The notes under the pieces are model-generated. The model saw nothing but the letters and a program-made list of their open reading frames with translations. It was not told the DNA's origin and made no database searches. Of a stretch of 7,363 bases of DNA, positions 5,050 to 7,363 are shown one piece after another. Position 1 is the stretch's first letter; each line of letters begins with the position of its first letter. Location of the stretch: contig JAKSVJ010000059.1 of the NCBI GenBank assembly GCA_024408015.1, positions 1 to 7,363 on the forward strand, in the 5' to 3' direction. The stretch comes from Clostridia bacterium. Lineage in GTDB: Bacteria > Bacillota > Clostridia > Oscillospirales > CAG-272. Position numbers and translations under genes: made by a program.

Positions 5050-6741
5050 ATGAATTTAGTTAACGTATTGAATATGGCTATGTTCATACTTTCAAGTATT
5101 ATATTGATTGTATATGTATACAGATTCAAAGATAATACATCGAGATTTTATATGCTTTTGTTTATTTTCTCGATGATATATACTTATGGTTGCCATCGTG
5201 TTACAATGGCGCAAAGTTTGGAAGCAGCTGAACTTGCCAATATAGTTACATATTTTGGATCTTGTTTTGCTCCATTCTTTATGTTCCTTTGTATAGCTGA
5301 CATTTGTAAGGTTCGTGTATATAAGATTTTCCATTATATTTATTTCTCAATAAGTATATTGTTGTTTATTCTTATTTCATTCAATTTCAATGGCTTATAT
5401 TACAAAGAAACTAGTTTTGAAGTTATTGATGGCGTAGGTACTTTGCATAAAGTTTCAGGTGCACTTCACATTTTCTATCCATTGTATCTTGGATGTATTT
5501 TAGTTTCTTGTATTGTTATAATCATAAGATCATTCTTAAAACAAAAGGGAGTTTCATATAAATACAGCATATCATTAGTCGCTTTACTTGCTGTAGTTGT
5601 AACAACATATTTGGTTGGACCTAGCGTTATGAAATTTGACCTTGTTCCAATGGCATATGTATTTTCAGAACTTGTTATTTTAATTCTTTTGAACAGAATA
5701 ACATACTACAATGTGCATGTCGTTTCGTCTGCGTCAGTTAATGGTAATAACAAGAACGGATTCTTTGTTGTAGATAATAATGGCTTATTCCTTGGTTCAG
5801 ATGATGTTGCTAATGAATGGTTTCCTGAACTTGAAAGTTTGCATATAGATTCAAAAATCAAAGAAGAGAACAGTGAGTTATTAAAAGCTGTTGGTGCATT
5901 TGTTCGTGGTGAAGAAAAACGTGACGCTGTCGTTCTTAAAGTAAAGAGTTCATATTATGAGCTTGAGGATGATTTGGTCAAAATCAGTGGCAAAAAGCAA
6001 GTACATTGTTTCTGTGTTAGAGATGATACAAAACAACAGGAATACACTCATATTATTGAGCAGTATAACGGCAATCTTGAAAAAGCAGTTGAAGAAAAAA
6101 CTAAGAAGATAAAAACGATAACAGAAGATATAATTCGTAGCATGGCTACCATCGTTGAAAATAGAGACAATAATACTGGTGGTCACATTGCTAGAACTAG
6201 TGACGTTGTTAGAATATTTGTTCGTTATCTTGTTACCAATACTTCCAATTTTGAATTTGATATGGAGTTAGCCAAGAACATTATCAAAGCAGCTCCATTG
6301 CATGACTTTGGTAAAATAGCGATTCCTGATGTTGTTCTAAATAAGCCTGGAAGGTTTACAGATGAAGAATATGAGATTATGAAACGTCACTCTGAAAAGG
6401 GAGCTGCCATAGTTGAAAAGATTCTTGCAAGTTCTGAAGATAAGCAATTTATAAAGATTGCAGTGAATATAGCACATTATCATCATGAAAAATGGAATGG
6501 CCAAGGATATCCAACCGGTATATCTGGCACAGACATACCATTTGAAGCAAGAATAATGGCTCTAGCCGATGTTTTTGATGCATTGGTAAGTAAGAGAGTA
6601 TATAAAGAAAGCATGGATTTTGACAAAGCATTTTCGATTATAGAAGAATCGTCTGGAACACACTTTGACCCAGATTTATGCAAAGAGTTCTTGAATTGTA
6701 GAGATGAATTAATTGAACTATATAATTCGTACGATGACTAA
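5050..6741 (+). CDS. Seven-helix membrane receptor with PAS-like domain and HD-GYP phosphodiesterase output
   Basis: This is a 563-residue protein whose ATG follows GAAGGTGA (5038-5045) and lies 15 bases after the fumarase beta stop. About seven hydrophobic segments fill residues 7-217 (roughly 7-25, 33-50, 62-84, 94-113, 139-160, 172-193, 199-217), like the 7TM input module of some histidine kinases. Residues about 236-325 (FFVVDNNGLFLGSDDVANEW...) look like a degenerate PAS domain. A charged helical linker leads to the output domain at about 360-555. That domain is an intact HD-GYP: E370, H379, H418-D419 (PLHDFGKI), K422, H447, H478-H479, GQGYP (484-488) and D507 are all present. HD-GYP enzymes hydrolyse cyclic di-GMP to pGpG or GMP using two or three metals; some act on other cyclic dinucleotides. 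The signal sensed by the membrane part is unknown. The gene ends the operon and meets a strong terminator right at its stop. Confidence 0.9.
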   Translation: MNLVNVLNMAMFILSSIILIVYVYRFKDNTSRFYMLLFIFSMIYTYGCHRVTMAQSLEAAELANIVTYFGSCFAPFFMFLCIADICKVRVYKIFHYIYFSISILLFILISFNFNGLYYKETSFEVIDGVGTLHKVSGALHIFYPLYLGCILVSCIVIIIRSFLKQKGVSYKYSISLVALLAVVVTTYLVGPSVMKFDLVPMAYVFSELVILILLNRITYYNVHVVSSASVNGNNKNGFFVVDNNGLFLGSDDVANEWFPELESLHIDSKIKEENSELLKAVGAFVRGEEKRDAVVLKVKSSYYELEDDLVKISGKKQVHCFCVRDDTKQQEYTHIIEQYNGNLEKAVEEKTKKIKTITEDIIRSMATIVENRDNNTGGHIARTSDVVRIFVRYLVTNTSNFEFDMELAKNIIKAAPLHDFGKIAIPDVVLNKPGRFTDEEYEIMKRHSEKGAAIVEKILASSEDKQFIKIAVNIAHYHHEKWNGQGYPTGISGTDIPFEARIMALADVFDALVSKRVYKESMDFDKAFSIIEESSGTHFDPDLCKEFLNCRDELIELYNSYDD

Positions 6742-6742
6742 C

Positions 6743-6782
6743 AAAAAAGCTTGAGTGATTTGATTCATTCAAGCTTTTTTTT
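6743..6782. terminator. Bidirectional terminator between the HD-GYP gene and the convergent minus-strand gene
   Basis: AAAAAAGCTTGAGTGA (6743-6758) and TCATTCAAGCTTTTTT (6765-6780) form a 16-bp stem with one G-U pair and a 6-base loop. Eight Ts end the plus-strand side and six the minus-strand side. It begins two bases after the HD-GYP stop and lies 6 bases beyond the stop of the convergent gene, so it serves both. Confidence 0.92.
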
Positions 6783-6788
6783 GTTAAA

Positions 6789-7363
6789 TCATTTTAAATT
6801 TGTTGCGTAACAATATGTTGCTCCAGTTAATTTACCAAATATGTAGCTATTTGAAGCTGATTCGCACATTGTGTACATTTTTCCGTTTACGAATTCGATT
6901 TCTTCTGCCATTGGGGCTATTTTGTATGTATCAACTAAACAAGCACTGTCAACACCATATAGAGGGAATTCATTTCCATCAACTTTCATAACACCGATAA
7001 GTTCAACTTTGCTCAAATCGTATTTATAAATGTTTGAGAAAGCAGCACCAGATGATGTTGAGAGGTACATGTAGTCATCTTGAAATGCGAGTCCTTGTGC
7101 TTTATCTGTGATTGAGAATGCTAATTCTGGAACAGGATTAATTCCAAATTCACAATCTTCATCAAACTTATATATCGTTATCAAAGCTTCGTTGTAGTCA
7201 CCACAAGCAGTTGTGAACTTATGAGTTTCAGGGGATTCATATGAAGGTAGAGGTCTGTGGAATTCACCAACAGCAATATAGCCATCAAATGTTGTTGTAT
7301 GAGCGACTTTTATGTGATCTTCAAAATCATTCCCAAGTCCACATAAGAATTTGCCTTTGCAAG
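6789..7363 (-). CDS. Hypothetical protein, probably beta-propeller-like, C-terminal part (start beyond the window)
   Basis: The minus-strand frame is open from the window edge to TGA at 6791-6789, giving 191 visible residues with no convincing start. A TTG near 7184 is internal, because conserved-looking sequence continues upstream of it (GYIAVGEFHRPLP, ETHKFTTACGDYNEA). The sequence alternates short beta strands with turns, and phrases such as AQGLAFQDDYMYLSTSSG and SNIYKYDL resemble blades of SMP-30/gluconolactonase or YncE-like propellers. The C-terminal part (MAEEIEFVNGKMYTMCESAS) reads like a closing blade. I cannot name a family, and no catalytic residues can be assigned. Any signal peptide would be in the missing N-terminus. 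The gene ends at the shared terminator and is convergent with the HD-GYP operon. Confidence 0.65.
   Translation of the reverse strand, partial: CKGKFLCGLGNDFEDHIKVAHTTTFDGYIAVGEFHRPLPSYESPETHKFTTACGDYNEALITIYKFDEDCEFGINPVPELAFSITDKAQGLAFQDDYMYLSTSSGAAFSNIYKYDLSKVELIGVMKVDGNEFPLYGVDSACLVDTYKIAPMAEEIEFVNGKMYTMCESASNSYIFGKLTGATYCYATNLK

Noticed and set aside
1..7363. CRISPR arrays, tRNA/rRNA genes, insertion sequences or phage attachment sites
   Set aside because: No regularly spaced repeats, cloverleaf-like segments, transposase frames or paired terminal repeats were seen on either strand.

Overview
The window looks like chromosomal DNA of a low-GC Gram-positive anaerobe, most likely a gut or rumen clostridium of the Lachnospiraceae or Oscillospiraceae type. 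This is an inference from AT-rich codon use, strong AGGAGG-type ribosome sites, sigma-A-like promoters with extended -10 elements, a DivIVA-type protein, a split class I fumarase subunit and a seven-helix HD-GYP receptor. No rRNA, tRNA, insertion sequence, CRISPR array or phage gene was found.

Layout. (1) 1-633 (+): C-terminal PhoU-like part of a Na+/phosphate cotransporter-family protein, closed by a strong terminator. (2) 634-961: a long gap with hairpins, A/T tracts and a well-formed promoter. (3) 962-1216 (+): an 84-residue secreted-peptide precursor with a textbook double-glycine leader and a cysteine-rich, zinc-ribbon-like core; this is the most interesting item. (4) 1321-1350: a bidirectional terminator between the peptide gene and the convergent gene at 2519-1374 (-), a lactaldehyde reductase (FucO-type iron alcohol dehydrogenase). 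(5) 3680-2610 (-): a two-domain FkbM-type methyltransferase, probably starting at TTG. (6) A divergent promoter region at 3681-3802. (7) 3803-6741 (+): a compact three-gene operon made of a DivIVA-like coiled-coil protein, an orphan fumarase beta subunit (ATGA overlap) and a 7TM-sensor-HD-GYP protein. It ends in a second bidirectional terminator. (8) 7363-6789 (-): the C-terminal part of a protein that looks like a beta-propeller, cut by the window edge.

How the genes relate. Most loci are independent short transcription units. The exception is the operon at 3803-6741. It joins a cell-pole or division-type scaffold, half of a two-subunit fumarase and a c-di-GMP phosphodiesterase-type receptor, a combination with no obvious pathway logic. 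The double-glycine peptide has no transporter, peptidase or modifying enzyme within the window, so its export partner must be elsewhere if it has one.
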